A stretch of 64,000 nucleotides of DNA from Aquisediminimonas profunda (lineage in GTDB: Bacteria; Pseudomonadota; Alphaproteobacteria; Sphingomonadales; Sphingomonadaceae). The stretch lies in assembly GCF_019443285.1 (NCBI RefSeq), contig NZ_CP080327.1, positions 1,670,001-1,734,000 on the forward strand, given 5' to 3'. Position numbers and translations under genes: made by a program. Under the pieces are notes generated by a model. That model saw only the letters and a list, made by a program, of their open reading frames with translations. It ran no database searches and was not told the DNA's origin. This document shows positions 40,257-49,119 of the stretch, one piece after another; position 1 is the stretch's first letter, and every line of letters starts with the position of its first letter.

Positions 40257-42487
40257 GATGGCTTGAGAAAATCCTCCTTGGCCTGAAAGGGCGGGGAGGG
40301 GGACCGACGCAAAGCGATGGTGGAGGGGCAGATTCGATTGCCCAGCCCCTCCACCGTCCTGCGGACGGTCCCCCTCCCCGAAGCCTCGCTTCAGGGAAGA
40401 TGGTGTTGCTCCTTCTGCCAATCGTCGTGATGCTGTTGTTTTGGCTGGCGACAACCCCGCCGATACTTCCGAGTTATGGGCGGGTTGTCGCGGCGTGGCA
40501 GCCCAGCGAATCCTGGCTCTACGATCGAAACGGCCAATTGCTCGATAGCCAGCGCGTCAACTTCCATGCGCGGAGGCTGGCCTGGGTGCCGCTTGGGCAG
40601 ATCGCGTCGCCGCTGGTCGAAACTGTCGTGGCATCCGAAGACAAGCGCTTTCGTGATCATGGGGGTGTCGACTGGCTGGCGATTGCAAGCGCGGTGAAAG
40701 CCCGGTTTTCAGGGGAGCGGTCGCGCGGGGCGAGCACGATTTCGATGCAGGTCGCTGCCTTTCTCGCCCCGGGCCTTGCCGCTCCCGGCACGCGAAGCTG
40801 GTTCGACAAGGTCCGCCAGATGCGGACAGCACGGGCGCTGGAGGCGCGCTGGTCAAAGGACCAGATTCTCGAGGCCTATCTCAATCTTGCAGGATTCCGG
40901 GGGGAGGCGCAGGGGATCGGTGCAGCCGCACTCGGCCTGTTCGGAAAGACCCCTGCTACATTGACGGGAGACGAAGCACGGCTGGTTGCGGCGTTGTTGC
41001 CCGATCCTGCGGCTGCTCCCGCGGCGGTGGCCGCCCGGGCGTGCCACACCCGCCCCGATGATTGCGCGCGCTTACGTGACATGGCCAACGCCATGCTTGG
41101 CAGCCAGCGGCAGTTGGCGCTCGATCCCGGCCTGGCGCCACATCTTTCGGTCAAGCTTCTCACCCAACCCGGGATGCGCGTGGCGACCACCCTTGACCGG
41201 GGCATCCAGGCCATGGCCACAGCCGCGCTGCGGCGCCAGCTTCTCGGGCTTGGCAGTGCGCGGGCGCGCGACGGAGCTGTCGTCGTGGTCGACAATGAAA
41301 GCGGCGATGTGCTCGCTTATGTGGGCGGCGTCGGCGGCGGATCGACGGCTGCTTCGGTCGACGGAGCGGACGCCTATCGCCAGGCCGGATCGACCCTGAA
41401 GCCATTCCTTTATGGCATGGTGATGGAGCGGGGTTATCTGACGCCTGCCTCCATCCTCGATGATTCCCCGGTCCAGCTCGACACGGCATCGGGGCTGTAT
41501 GTCCCGCAGAATTACGATCATGTCTTCAAGGGGCCGGTCTCGGTCCGCTCGGCGCTCGCCGGGTCCCTGAACGTGCCGGCAGTGCGCACGCTGGTGATCG
41601 GCGGGACGGAAGCCTTTCGCGACCGGCTTTGGGATACGGGCTATCGCGGGCTGACCGAGGACGGCCAATATTACGGATTTTCGCTGGCTCTTGGTTCAGC
41701 AGAAGTGACGCTACTCGAACAGGCCGCGGCCTATCGCAGCTTTGCGCTGGGCGGACGCTGGTCTCCATTGCGGCTGCGGGCGAGCGATCCGCGCATAGCG
41801 CCGCGGCGGGTATTGTCGGAACAAGCCAGCTGGCTGGTCGGGTCGATCCTGTCTGATCCGCTGGCGCGCTCTGGCACGTTCGGGCTGGACAGTGCACTGA
41901 AGCTGCCTTTCTGGGCAGCCGTCAAGACGGGGACCTCCAAGGCAATGCGCGACAATTGGTGCGTCGGCTGGTCAGAACGCTATACCGTTGCGGTGTGGAT
42001 CGGGAACCTTGAGGGCGACAGCATGAAAGCCGTGTCCGGGACGAGCGGCGCTGCGCCTGTCTGGCGGGATGTGATGATGGCGCTTCATGCCCATGCCCCA
42101 GGCCGAGCGCCGCCCATGCCGGCGGGCATCGAAACGCGACCGATCCGCTTTGCGGGCGGTCTTGAATCCCCAAGGCAGGAATATTTTCTGAAAGGAACCG
42201 GACAGGCAGTTCAGATGGCGGCACCGGCGGCCGCGCGGCGTCCAAGAATAACCAATCCGGTTTCAGGAAGTGTCTACGCGCTCGATCCCGATATTCCCAT
42301 CGACCGCCAGCGGCTCGGATTCGCGGTCACGGGAGAGGTGACGGGACATCGACTGGTTCTTGACAGGAGGGATTTGGGAGATGCTGAAAATGCGCCAATG
42401 GTCTTGGCTGGACCGGGTGTGCATAGGCTCGCCCTGGTCGATCCATCAGGGCGTGTTGTCGATCAATCCCGCTTCACCGTGCGCTGA
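40253..42487 (+). CDS. pbpC: Penicillin-binding protein 1C
   Basis: A 744-residue class A PBP. A membrane anchor (MVLLLLPIVVMLLFWLA) is followed by the glycosyltransferase domain (SEDKRFRDHGGVDWLAIASA, RGASTISMQ), the transpeptidase with STLK, SLN and KTGTS, and a C-terminal PBP1C beta domain (RPRITNPVSGSVYALDPDIP). A GTG at 40253 in a GTGA overlap with the macroglobulin gene is chosen, but residues 10-45 are then encoded by a palindromic repeat. The ATG at 40400, right before the anchor helix, may be the real start. Confidence 0.93.
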   Translation: MRWLEKILLGLKGRGGGPTQSDGGGADSIAQPLHRPADGPPPRSLASGKMVLLLLPIVVMLLFWLATTPPILPSYGRVVAAWQPSESWLYDRNGQLLDSQRVNFHARRLAWVPLGQIASPLVETVVASEDKRFRDHGGVDWLAIASAVKARFSGERSRGASTISMQVAAFLAPGLAAPGTRSWFDKVRQMRTARALEARWSKDQILEAYLNLAGFRGEAQGIGAAALGLFGKTPATLTGDEARLVAALLPDPAAAPAAVAARACHTRPDDCARLRDMANAMLGSQRQLALDPGLAPHLSVKLLTQPGMRVATTLDRGIQAMATAALRRQLLGLGSARARDGAVVVVDNESGDVLAYVGGVGGGSTAASVDGADAYRQAGSTLKPFLYGMVMERGYLTPASILDDSPVQLDTASGLYVPQNYDHVFKGPVSVRSALAGSLNVPAVRTLVIGGTEAFRDRLWDTGYRGLTEDGQYYGFSLALGSAEVTLLEQAAAYRSFALGGRWSPLRLRASDPRIAPRRVLSEQASWLVGSILSDPLARSGTFGLDSALKLPFWAAVKTGTSKAMRDNWCVGWSERYTVAVWIGNLEGDSMKAVSGTSGAAPVWRDVMMALHAHAPGRAPPMPAGIETRPIRFAGGLESPRQEYFLKGTGQAVQMAAPAAARRPRITNPVSGSVYALDPDIPIDRQRLGFAVTGEVTGHRLVLDRRDLGDAENAPMVLAGPGVHRLALVDPSGRVVDQSRFTVR
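40292..40380. repeat. Nested inverted-repeat element within the 5' part of pbpC
   Basis: Outer arms of 15 bases are perfectly inverted (40292-40306 and 40366-40380; CGGGGAGGGGGACCG and its complement). Inner arms of 11 bases are also perfect (40319-40329 and 40345-40355; GGTGGAGGGGC). The unit is 89 bases long, very G-rich on one strand and C-rich on the other, and resembles the short non-autonomous palindromic elements scattered in sphingomonad genomes. It keeps the pbpC frame open. Confidence 0.85.
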
Positions 42488-42544
42488 CAGGAAGTTCCTG
42501 TTATGATCCTATTTTGTTGACAAAAATGCCAAATGGGTTATTGA
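42488..42544 (+). promoter_or_regulatory. Probable nhaA promoter with upstream palindrome
   Basis: A consensus -35 TTGACA (42517-42522) is followed after 16 bases by TATTGA (42539-42544), and the nhaA ATG starts seven bases later, with no Shine-Dalgarno sequence. The transcript may therefore begin at or next to the start codon. The perfect palindrome CAGGAA-G-TTCCTG (42488-42500) lies 17 bases above the -35 box and could be an operator. Confidence 0.5.
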
Positions 42545-42551
42545 TATTGCC

Positions 42552-43727
42552 ATGAATGAGAGTCGACCCACACCGCGTTCAGCGCTGAGAGAGTTTCTTG
42601 AGAGCGAAGCTGCGGGGGGCATCCTCCTGATGGCGGCGGCGGCGCTCGCCATGCTCGTGGCGAACAGCCCGCTGGCTACGCTCTATTTTGACGTCTTTCA
42701 CCTCATGGCCGGGCCGCTTTCGCTGCACGCATGGATCAATGATGGGCTGATGGCGCTGTTTTTCCTGCTGGTCGGCCTCGAGATCAAGCGCGAGTTTGTC
42801 GATGGTCATCTGTCGACTTGGGCTGACCGGCGCTTGCCGATGATCGCAGCGGCGGCCGGAATGATCGTGCCCGCGCTGGTCTACCTTGTTGTCACGGGCG
42901 GCGAGCCTGCGCTGGCAAGGGGTTGGGCCATTCCGGCCGCAACGGATATTGCCTTTGCCATCGGCGTGCTCGCCTTGCTTGGCAGCAGGGCACCGGCATC
43001 ACTGAAGCTGTTCCTGACAACGGTTGCCATTGTGGACGACATGGGAGCGGTGGCGATCATCGCCCTGGCCTATACCAGCGCGATACACGGCGCAGCCTTG
43101 CTTGCTGCGATTGCCATCGTTGCGTTGATGTACACTTTGAACCGTTCCGGCGTCAGGCAATTGCGATGGTACCTCCCTCTCGCGGCCCTGCTCTGGGTCG
43201 CAGTCTACCTCTCGGGCGTGCATGCGACGATTGCCGGGGTGCTTGCAGCCATCACCATCCCGCTGCGCCCGACGCCTGGTGCTCCCGAGGCTGAGGATTC
43301 GACGCTCCACCGGCTCGAACATGCGTTGCACAAGCCTGTCGCCTTCGGCATTGTTCCGCTGTTCGGTTTTGCCAATGCGGGGGTTTCGCTTTCAGGCGTG
43401 GGTCCTGATGCCCTGCTGGCACCGCTTCCGCTCGGCATTGCGGCTGGCCTGTTTGTGGGCAAGCAGCTCGGGATCTTCACCAGTGTCTGGCTCGCCGTCA
43501 AACTCAGGCTCGCGGACAAGCCCGCCCATGCAAGCTGGCAGCAGATCTATGGCGTATCGCTTCTGTGCGGGATCGGCTTTACGATGAGCCTGTTCATCGG
43601 CGGCCTGGCTTTTGAGGATCACAGCATGAGTGACGGTGTGAAGATGGGCGTACTCATGGGCTCGGTTGTCGCCGCGCTGTGTGGCTATGTGATCTTGCGC
43701 TTGGGCGCTTCGAGAGCGAGATCGTGA
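42552..43727 (+). CDS. nhaA: Na+/H+ antiporter NhaA
   Basis: A 391-residue, 12-helix inner membrane antiporter exchanging Na+ (or Li+) for protons. The functional aspartate pair lies in TTVAIVDDMGAVAIIALAYT; other landmarks are FFLLVGLEIKREFVDGHLS, GWAIPAATDIAFAIGVLALLG and LLCGIGFTMSLFIGGLAF. Its last bases overlap the GTG of the next gene (GTGA), so the two membrane proteins are co-translated. Confidence 0.97.
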   Translation: MNESRPTPRSALREFLESEAAGGILLMAAAALAMLVANSPLATLYFDVFHLMAGPLSLHAWINDGLMALFFLLVGLEIKREFVDGHLSTWADRRLPMIAAAAGMIVPALVYLVVTGGEPALARGWAIPAATDIAFAIGVLALLGSRAPASLKLFLTTVAIVDDMGAVAIIALAYTSAIHGAALLAAIAIVALMYTLNRSGVRQLRWYLPLAALLWVAVYLSGVHATIAGVLAAITIPLRPTPGAPEAEDSTLHRLEHALHKPVAFGIVPLFGFANAGVSLSGVGPDALLAPLPLGIAAGLFVGKQLGIFTSVWLAVKLRLADKPAHASWQQIYGVSLLCGIGFTMSLFIGGLAFEDHSMSDGVKMGVLMGSVVAALCGYVILRLGASRARS

Positions 43728-45046
43728 TCCCGTTTCTTTCGCAGGCGTCGGCCCAGACAGGGTTGCTCAATCTTCCCTTGAGTTCGGCCGGGCTTGACCC
43801 GGTTCTTGGCCTGTTGCTGGCGACGGGTATTGGCCTGCTTGTCGGATTGGAACGCGGCTGGCGCCAGCGCAACGAGCATGTTGGGGGAAGGGTCGCCGGG
43901 ATCAGGACCCACGCCTTGCTGGGTTTGGGCGGAGGACTTGTCGGCCTTGTATCCACGGCGCTGTCGCCCTGGTTCGGTGTCCTGGGCCTTGCCGGATTGA
44001 TTGGCGTCCTGATGCTGGGCTTTCGGGAACGGCTCGCGGAGCCTGACGACAATGTGTCAGCGACGGGAGCCGTGGTGGGCGTGCTGACGATCCTGTTCGG
44101 CATGCTGGCTACGGTCGGCCTTGCTCGCGAGGCGATGGTGGCAGGGGCCGCAACGACCCTGATCCTGTCGATGCGTGAAAAGCTTCACGGCTGGCTCCAG
44201 ACACTCGATGAGCGCGATATGCTGGCAGCCGCGCAATATGGCGCGATAGCACTTGTCATCCTGCCTTTGCTGCCCGACCGCGCAATGGGCCCTTATGACG
44301 CGCTCAATCCGCGCATGTTGTGGCTCGTTGTTGTCTTTGTGACCGGACTTTCCTTTGCCGGATACTGGGCGAGCAAAAGGTTCGGCAGCACGCGGGGCAC
44401 GATCCTGGCAGCGGCAATCGGGGCCACCTATTCGTCGACGGCCGTGACAGCCGAACTGGCCCGGCGGCTGCGGTCGGATGGAGAGGACCGTTCGATGCTC
44501 AATGCCGCGATTGCAGCGGCGAGTGCGATGATGCCCCTGCGGGTCCTGGTCTTGTGTGGCGTGCTGCTGCCGTCCGCACTGGGAGTCTTTGCGATCGGCA
44601 TCGGTGCCGCCGCGGCGTTCAATGTGCTTTACGCGCTGCTTTCCGTCTATCGCGCGGACAGGAGCCAGGGCAGCGGGGTCGCCCCGCGGCGAAATCCCTT
44701 TGATTTCTGGCCAGCGGTGGGTTTTGCGGTGATGGTTGCCGCGATCGTGATCGCTGCACGCTGGACGATCGACCGATATGGCGCGCAGGGGATGACGGTC
44801 CTGGTCGGCCTGACTGGCCTTTACGACGTGGACGCCGCGATCATCATGACGACGACTCTGCCTAAGGTTGCGTTGCCATTGGCACAGTTTGGCATCCTGC
44901 TTTCGCTTCCGATATTGGTGAATACGGTTCTCAAGTCCGTCCTCGTCGTCGCCCTTGGCGGGATTCGCGCAGGAGTTGTGGCTGCGCTGCCGCTGTTTGT
45001 CGATGCGGGCCTGATCGGGGGCGGCATTTGGATGCTCAGCCGATAG
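43724..45046 (+). CDS. MgtC/SapB and DUF4010 domain membrane protein
   Basis: A 440-residue polytopic protein. The N-terminal third is an MgtC/SapB-like domain (TGIGLLVGLERGWRQRN, RTHALLGLGGGLVGL), and the rest is DUF4010 (SSTAVTAELARRLR, LTGLYDVDAAIIMTTTLPK). The GTG at 43724 is chosen because it forms a GTGA overlap with nhaA. MgtC-like proteins relate to magnesium or acid stress, but the fused form has no proven role; pairing with NhaA suggests ion or pH homeostasis. Confidence 0.88.
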   Translation: MIPFLSQASAQTGLLNLPLSSAGLDPVLGLLLATGIGLLVGLERGWRQRNEHVGGRVAGIRTHALLGLGGGLVGLVSTALSPWFGVLGLAGLIGVLMLGFRERLAEPDDNVSATGAVVGVLTILFGMLATVGLAREAMVAGAATTLILSMREKLHGWLQTLDERDMLAAAQYGAIALVILPLLPDRAMGPYDALNPRMLWLVVVFVTGLSFAGYWASKRFGSTRGTILAAAIGATYSSTAVTAELARRLRSDGEDRSMLNAAIAAASAMMPLRVLVLCGVLLPSALGVFAIGIGAAAAFNVLYALLSVYRADRSQGSGVAPRRNPFDFWPAVGFAVMVAAIVIAARWTIDRYGAQGMTVLVGLTGLYDVDAAIIMTTTLPKVALPLAQFGILLSLPILVNTVLKSVLVVALGGIRAGVVAALPLFVDAGLIGGGIWMLSR

Positions 45047-45050
45047 CCAA

Positions 45051-45079
45051 AAAAAGGGGCGGCCGGAGCCACCCCCTTT
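45051..45079 (-). terminator. Terminator between convergent MgtC-like gene and etfA
   Basis: A hairpin with GGGG-C-GGC paired to GCC-A-CCCC (one mismatch, loop CGGA) lies between the two stops. On the minus strand it is followed by a run of seven T, which makes it a good intrinsic terminator for etfBA; on the plus strand the stem is followed by only TTT. Confidence 0.75.
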
Positions 45080-45104
45080 GAATGCGGTATGCGTCGGTCT
45101 GAGC

Positions 45105-46034
45105 CTAGAGCTTTTCGACCAGTTCGGGCACCGCCTTGAACAGGTCGGCAACCAGACCATAGTCCGCGACCTGAAAGATCGGTGCGTCCTCGTCCTTGTT
45201 GATGGCGATGATCGTCTTTGAATCCTTCATGCCTGCCAGATGCTGGATCGCACCGGAAATGCCGACGGCAACATAGACTTCCGGCGCCACGATCTTGCCG
45301 GTCTGGCCGACCTGATAATCGTTGGGGACATAGCCCGCATCGACCGCCGCGCGGCTTGCGCCGACAGCTGCGCCAAGCTTGTCTGCAAGCGGGAAGATGA
45401 CCTGCTGGAAGGTCTCGCTGTCCTTCAGCGCACGACCGCCCGAAACGATGATCTTGGCGCTCGTCAATTCGGGACGCTCGAGCTTGGCGATTTCCGCGCC
45501 GACGAACGTCGAGAGGCCTGCATCGCCACCACCCGAAACAGCTTCGACGCTGGCTGAACCGCCTTCGGCCGCTGCCTTGGCGAAGGCTGTGCCGCGCACT
45601 GTGATGATCTTCTTCGCATCGCTCGACTGAACTGTGGCGATGGCGTTGCCCGCATAGATGGGGCGCGTGAAGGTATCGGCGCTCTCGACCGAGAGGATGT
45701 CCGAAATCTGCATCACGTCGAGGCTGGCCGCCACACGCGGTGCGATATTCTTGCCGTGCGACGTGGCGGGCGCCACGAACGCATCATAATCGGCCATCAG
45801 ACCCGCAATCAGCGGCGCGACATTTTCCGCCAACCCATTGGCATAGGCAGCGTCATTGGCCAGGAGGACCTTCGAGACGCCGGCGATCTTCGCAGCCTGA
45901 TCGGCCACAGCCGAACAGCCATTCCCGGCGACCAGAGCGTGGACTTCGCCAAGCTGGCCCGCCGCCGTGACGGCAGCAAGCGTTGCGTCCTTCAGCGACG
46001 CATTGTCATGTTCTACCCAGACGAGGACGCTCAT
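45105..46034 (-). CDS. etfA: Electron transfer flavoprotein subunit alpha
   Basis: A 309-residue FAD-binding alpha subunit. The C-terminal FAD signature is present: [42 protein letters not shown], then [25 protein letters not shown] collects electrons from acyl-CoA and related dehydrogenases and passes them to ETF-quinone oxidoreductase. The start overlaps the etfB stop (ATGA). Confidence 0.97.
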   Translation of the reverse strand: MSVLVWVEHDNASLKDATLAAVTAAGQLGEVHALVAGNGCSAVADQAAKIAGVSKVLLANDAAYANGLAENVAPLIAGLMADYDAFVAPATSHGKNIAPRVAASLDVMQISDILSVESADTFTRPIYAGNAIATVQSSDAKKIITVRGTAFAKAAAEGGSASVEAVSGGGDAGLSTFVGAEIAKLERPELTSAKIIVSGGRALKDSETFQQVIFPLADKLGAAVGASRAAVDAGYVPNDYQVGQTGKIVAPEVYVAVGISGAIQHLAGMKDSKTIIAINKDEDAPIFQVADYGLVADLFKAVPELVEKL

Positions 46035-46777
46035 GCCGCCACTCCCATTTCCTTGAGTTTTGCCACCAGTGCATCAACATCGGCGACCTTCACGCCAGCC
46101 GAGCGGACCGGCGGCTCCGTAACCTTCAATGTCTTGAGGCGCGGGCTGACATCAACGCCGTAATCGGCTGGTGTCTTTTGTGCCAGCGGCTTGGACTTCG
46201 CCTTCATGATGTTCGGCAAGGACGCATAGCGCGGCTCATTGAGACGGAGATCCGTGGTGATGATCGCCGGGGTCTTGAGGGAGACTGTTTCCAGCCCGCC
46301 ATCGACTTCACGCGTGACCGACACGGTGTCGCCCGACACTTCGACCTTCGATGCGAACGTGCCTTGTGGGCGACCCGTCAGTGCAGCGAGCATCTGGCCG
46401 GTCTGGTTCGAATCGTCGTCAATGGCCTGCTTGCCGAGAATCACAAGGCCGGGCCCCTCTTCTTCGACAATCTTGGCGAGCAGCTTGGCAACGCCGAGCG
46501 GTTCCACATCTTCGGCCACGACAAGGATGGCGCGATCGGCGCCCATCGCAAGCGCAGTGCGCAGCGTTTCCTGAGCCTTTTCGGGACCAACGGATACAGC
46601 GACGACTTCCGTCGCAACGCCCTTTTCCCGGAGGCGCAGCGCTTCCTCGACTGCGATTTCGTCAAACGGATTCATCGACATCTTGACGTTGGCCAAGTCG
46701 ACGCCGCTGCCGTCGGGCTTCACCCGCGGCTTCACATTATAATCGATCACCCGCTTCACGGGGACGAGGATTTTCAT
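46031..46777 (-). CDS. etfB: Electron transfer flavoprotein subunit beta
   Basis: A 248-residue beta subunit (FixA family) that binds AMP and docks to dehydrogenases. It starts [27 protein letters not shown], and has [18 protein letters not shown] and the recognition-loop region of the family. GGAGG lies before the ATG. It is transcribed ahead of etfA. A palindrome 22-38 bases upstream may control it. Confidence 0.97.
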   Translation of the reverse strand: MKILVPVKRVIDYNVKPRVKPDGSGVDLANVKMSMNPFDEIAVEEALRLREKGVATEVVAVSVGPEKAQETLRTALAMGADRAILVVAEDVEPLGVAKLLAKIVEEEGPGLVILGKQAIDDDSNQTGQMLAALTGRPQGTFASKVEVSGDTVSVTREVDGGLETVSLKTPAIITTDLRLNEPRYASLPNIMKAKSKPLAQKTPADYGVDVSPRLKTLKVTEPPVRSAGVKVADVDALVAKLKEMGVAA

Positions 46778-46798
46778 GTCATTCCTCCAGAGAATCGC

Positions 46799-46815
46799 TT
46801 TACGTTAACGTCAAA
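46799..46815. promoter_or_regulatory. Palindromic operator candidate upstream of etfBA
   Basis: The perfect 10-base palindrome ACGTTAACGT (46802-46811) sits in near-symmetric flanks (TTT...CAAA). From memory it resembles MerR-family LiuR-type sites reported for branched-chain amino acid and fatty acid degradation genes, which include etf. It lies 25 bases above the etfB start, at a promoter-overlapping distance. Regulator identity is inference. Confidence 0.55.
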
Positions 46816-46820
46816 TTTTT

Positions 46821-46845
46821 CGCCGCACTGCACAAATGTGCGGCG
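46821..46845. other. Hairpin between sucC and etfB
   Basis: CGCCGCAC (46821-46828) and GTGCGGCG (46838-46845) form a perfect 8-base-pair stem with a nine-base loop, 12 bases after the sucC stop. No T run follows on the minus strand, so it is not a standard terminator; it may stabilise the sucC 3' end or partly separate the two transcripts. Confidence 0.5.
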
Positions 46846-46856
46846 GTTTGCAAGCC

Positions 46857-48056
46857 TTACGCTGCCTTGCGGACCTCAGCGACGATCTTCTTTGCTGCGT
46901 CACCGAGGTCATTGGCAGCAACGATCGGCAGACCGGAGCCAGCAAGGATATCCTTGCCCTGCTGCACGTTCGTGCCCTCAAGCCGAACGACCAGCGGAAC
47001 CGACAGATTCACTTCCTTGGCTGCTGCGACAATGCCGTCTGCAATGATATCGCACTTCATGATCCCGCCAAAGATGTTGACGAGGATGCCTTTCACGGCC
47101 GGGTCCTTCAGGATGATCTTGAACGCCGCCGTTACCTTTTCCTTGCTGGCACCGCCGCCGACATCAAGGAAGTTGGCCGGGAATTCGCCGTTGAGCTTGA
47201 TGATATCCATTGTCGCCATTGCGAGGCCGGCACCATTGACCATGCAGCCGATATTCCCGTCGAGCTTGATATAGGCGAGGTCATATTCGGATGCCTCCAC
47301 TTCTGCCGGGTCTTCCTCCGTCAGATCGCGCAATTCGGCGAGATCCTTGTGGCGGAACATGGCGTTGGAATCGAAGCTGACCTTCGCATCCAGCACGAGC
47401 AACTTATTGCCCGCGCAAACGGCAAGCGGATTGATCTCGATCTGGGAAGCATCTGTGCCAAGAAAGGCATTGTAGAGTCCTGCAAGCGTGCTCTGCGCCT
47501 GCTTAGCGAGATCGCCAGTCAAGCCCAGCGCGTTCGCGACGGCGCGGCCGTGATGCGGCATCAGGCCGGTGGCCGGATCAATCGTGATTGTGGTGATCTT
47601 CTCCGGACTGTCGTGGGCCACATCCTCAATGTTCATGCCGCCTTCCGTTGAAGCGACAACGGCGACACGGCTTGTTGCGCGATCAACGAGGAGCGCGAGG
47701 TAGAATTCCTTTTCGATATCAACGCCATCCGTGATGTAGAGGCGGTTGACCTGCTTGCCTGCCGGGCCGGTCTGGACCGTGACCAGCGTGTTGCCGAGCA
47801 TGTCCACCGCATTGGCGCGCACCTCTTCAAGCGTCTTTGCCAGGCGAACACCGCCCTTGGCATCCGGGCCAAGTTCCTTGAATTTTCCTTTGCCGCGACC
47901 GCCTGCGTGGATCTGGGCCTTGACCACATACAGCGGCCCGGGAAGCTGTTTTGCAGCTTCGACGGCTTCCTCCACGCTTAGCGCTGCATGGCCCGCCGGC
48001 ACGGGAACGCCAAACTTGGCGAGCAATTCCTTGGCTTGGTATTCATGAATGTTCAT
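46857..48056 (-). CDS. sucC: Succinyl-CoA synthetase (ADP-forming) subunit beta
   Basis: A 399-residue beta subunit with an ATP-grasp N-terminal half ([33 protein letters not shown]) and a CoA-ligase C-terminal half ([52 protein letters not shown]). It makes ATP from succinyl-CoA in the TCA cycle. The alpha subunit gene sucD is not adjacent in this window, where it often follows sucC in other bacteria; etfBA follows instead. Confidence 0.97.
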   Translation of the reverse strand: MNIHEYQAKELLAKFGVPVPAGHAALSVEEAVEAAKQLPGPLYVVKAQIHAGGRGKGKFKELGPDAKGGVRLAKTLEEVRANAVDMLGNTLVTVQTGPAGKQVNRLYITDGVDIEKEFYLALLVDRATSRVAVVASTEGGMNIEDVAHDSPEKITTITIDPATGLMPHHGRAVANALGLTGDLAKQAQSTLAGLYNAFLGTDASQIEINPLAVCAGNKLLVLDAKVSFDSNAMFRHKDLAELRDLTEEDPAEVEASEYDLAYIKLDGNIGCMVNGAGLAMATMDIIKLNGEFPANFLDVGGGASKEKVTAAFKIILKDPAVKGILVNIFGGIMKCDIIADGIVAAAKEVNLSVPLVVRLEGTNVQQGKDILAGSGLPIVAANDLGDAAKKIVAEVRKAA

Positions 48057-48125
48057 GTCTTGGCCCGAGTCCTCTGCATTGGAATGCAGGGGCCTAAAGC
48101 ACAGGAGTGAGCCGTTGGAAAGTCT

Positions 48126-48437
48126 TTAGCGCAGGATTGCGCAGCTCAAGGCGGCGCGTGTCGTAACGGCGAGGATCTCGCTATCTTCCAGCGAACGGAT
48201 ATTGTGGAGGAAGCGATCAATGCTCATGTCGCGGATTCGCTCCTTCTGGAAATTCTTGAGAGAGGCGATCCGGCGCAGCTGGATGAGCGATAGCCTGTCG
48301 ACCATCCGGTCCGCCATACAGGCTGATTGGCCCGAACTGAGGCCGGCGTTCATCAGGCCCGTGCGAAGTCGGGTTTCGGGGGTCGCACATGCGGAAAGCG
48401 CAAGAAGCGGGGCGATGAACACAAGACTGCGGATCAT
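48126..48437 (-). CDS. Small lipoprotein, unknown function
   Basis: A 103-residue protein with a lipoprotein signal (MIRSLVFIAPLLALSAC, lipidation at Cys17). The mature part is helical and basic with three further cysteines or so (QSACMADRMVDRLSLIQLRRIASLKNF...RAALSCAIL). Two cysteines near the ends of the mature domain could form a disulfide. GGAG lies seven bases before the ATG at 48437; upstream Met at 48485 is less likely. It is not recognised beyond its localisation. Confidence 0.7.
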   Translation of the reverse strand: MIRSLVFIAPLLALSACATPETRLRTGLMNAGLSSGQSACMADRMVDRLSLIQLRRIASLKNFQKERIRDMSIDRFLHNIRSLEDSEILAVTTRAALSCAILR

Positions 48438-48592
48438 TGGCGTCTCCAGCGGGGCAGGGGCGAAAGACGGCAGGTACCCCGACAATACACGCCCAAACGC
48501 TACCCGAGCAACGCCGACGGGGCAACCTGCCTGAAAAGGTCTTTGCTGAACCGGGGTGACGCGAAGCTGAATGAGTTGTTATACTGGCGTTC

Positions 48593-49102
48593 ATGTTGAC
48601 ATTTGCCGGTCCCGCACTCTTTCTGACGACGATCATTGCCATGGAAGGTGTTGCCTATGTGGCGCACCGCTGGGTGATGCATGGGCCGGGGTGGTTCCTC
48701 CACGCCAGTCATCACCGGGCACGGGTTGGCCTTTGGGAGGCCAATGATCTTTATGCGCTGATCTTTGCAATCCCGTCGATCCTCCTGTTCTGGTGGGGCA
48801 TCGGGCTGGGCAAGGGCGCGCTCTATGCCTGGGCAGGAGGCGGGATCGCAGCCTATGGCGCCATCTACTTCGGATTTCACGACGTGATCGTGCACAGGCG
48901 CATCCATCACCGTTACATCCCCGCAAGCAATTATATGAAGCGGATCATTCAGGCGCATCGCTTGCACCATGTGGTCGAAACCCGGGAAGGAACTGTCAGT
49001 TTCGGTTTCCTCTGGGCGCCGAGGCCGGAAGTGCTGAAGGCAGAGCTCAAGCAGCGCGGCAAGGATGGCTTGCGCGAACCTGTCGGGACGTTCCGGGACT
49101 AG
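48593..49102 (+). CDS. crtZ: Beta-carotene 3-hydroxylase
   Basis: A 169-residue integral di-iron hydroxylase. The histidine boxes are HRWVMH, HASHH, FHDVIVHRRIHHR and HRLHH, in the spacing of CrtZ. It converts beta-carotene to beta-cryptoxanthin and zeaxanthin at the membrane. Four hydrophobic helices are visible. It is encoded about 8 kb from the crtY-crtI-crtB operon that would make its substrate, and close to a P450 gene on the other strand. Confidence 0.93.
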   Translation: MLTFAGPALFLTTIIAMEGVAYVAHRWVMHGPGWFLHASHHRARVGLWEANDLYALIFAIPSILLFWWGIGLGKGALYAWAGGGIAAYGAIYFGFHDVIVHRRIHHRYIPASNYMKRIIQAHRLHHVVETREGTVSFGFLWAPRPEVLKAELKQRGKDGLREPVGTFRD

Positions 49103-49119
49103 GCATCTTCGGGCGGCAA

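Noticed and set aside
46821-46845. Intrinsic terminator of sucC
   Set aside because: The stem is good but no T run follows on the coding strand, so it is listed only as a hairpin.
48593-49102. General sterol desaturase instead of CrtZ
   Set aside because: The histidine boxes, length (169) and helix order fit beta-carotene hydroxylase, and the rest of the carotenoid pathway is in the window.
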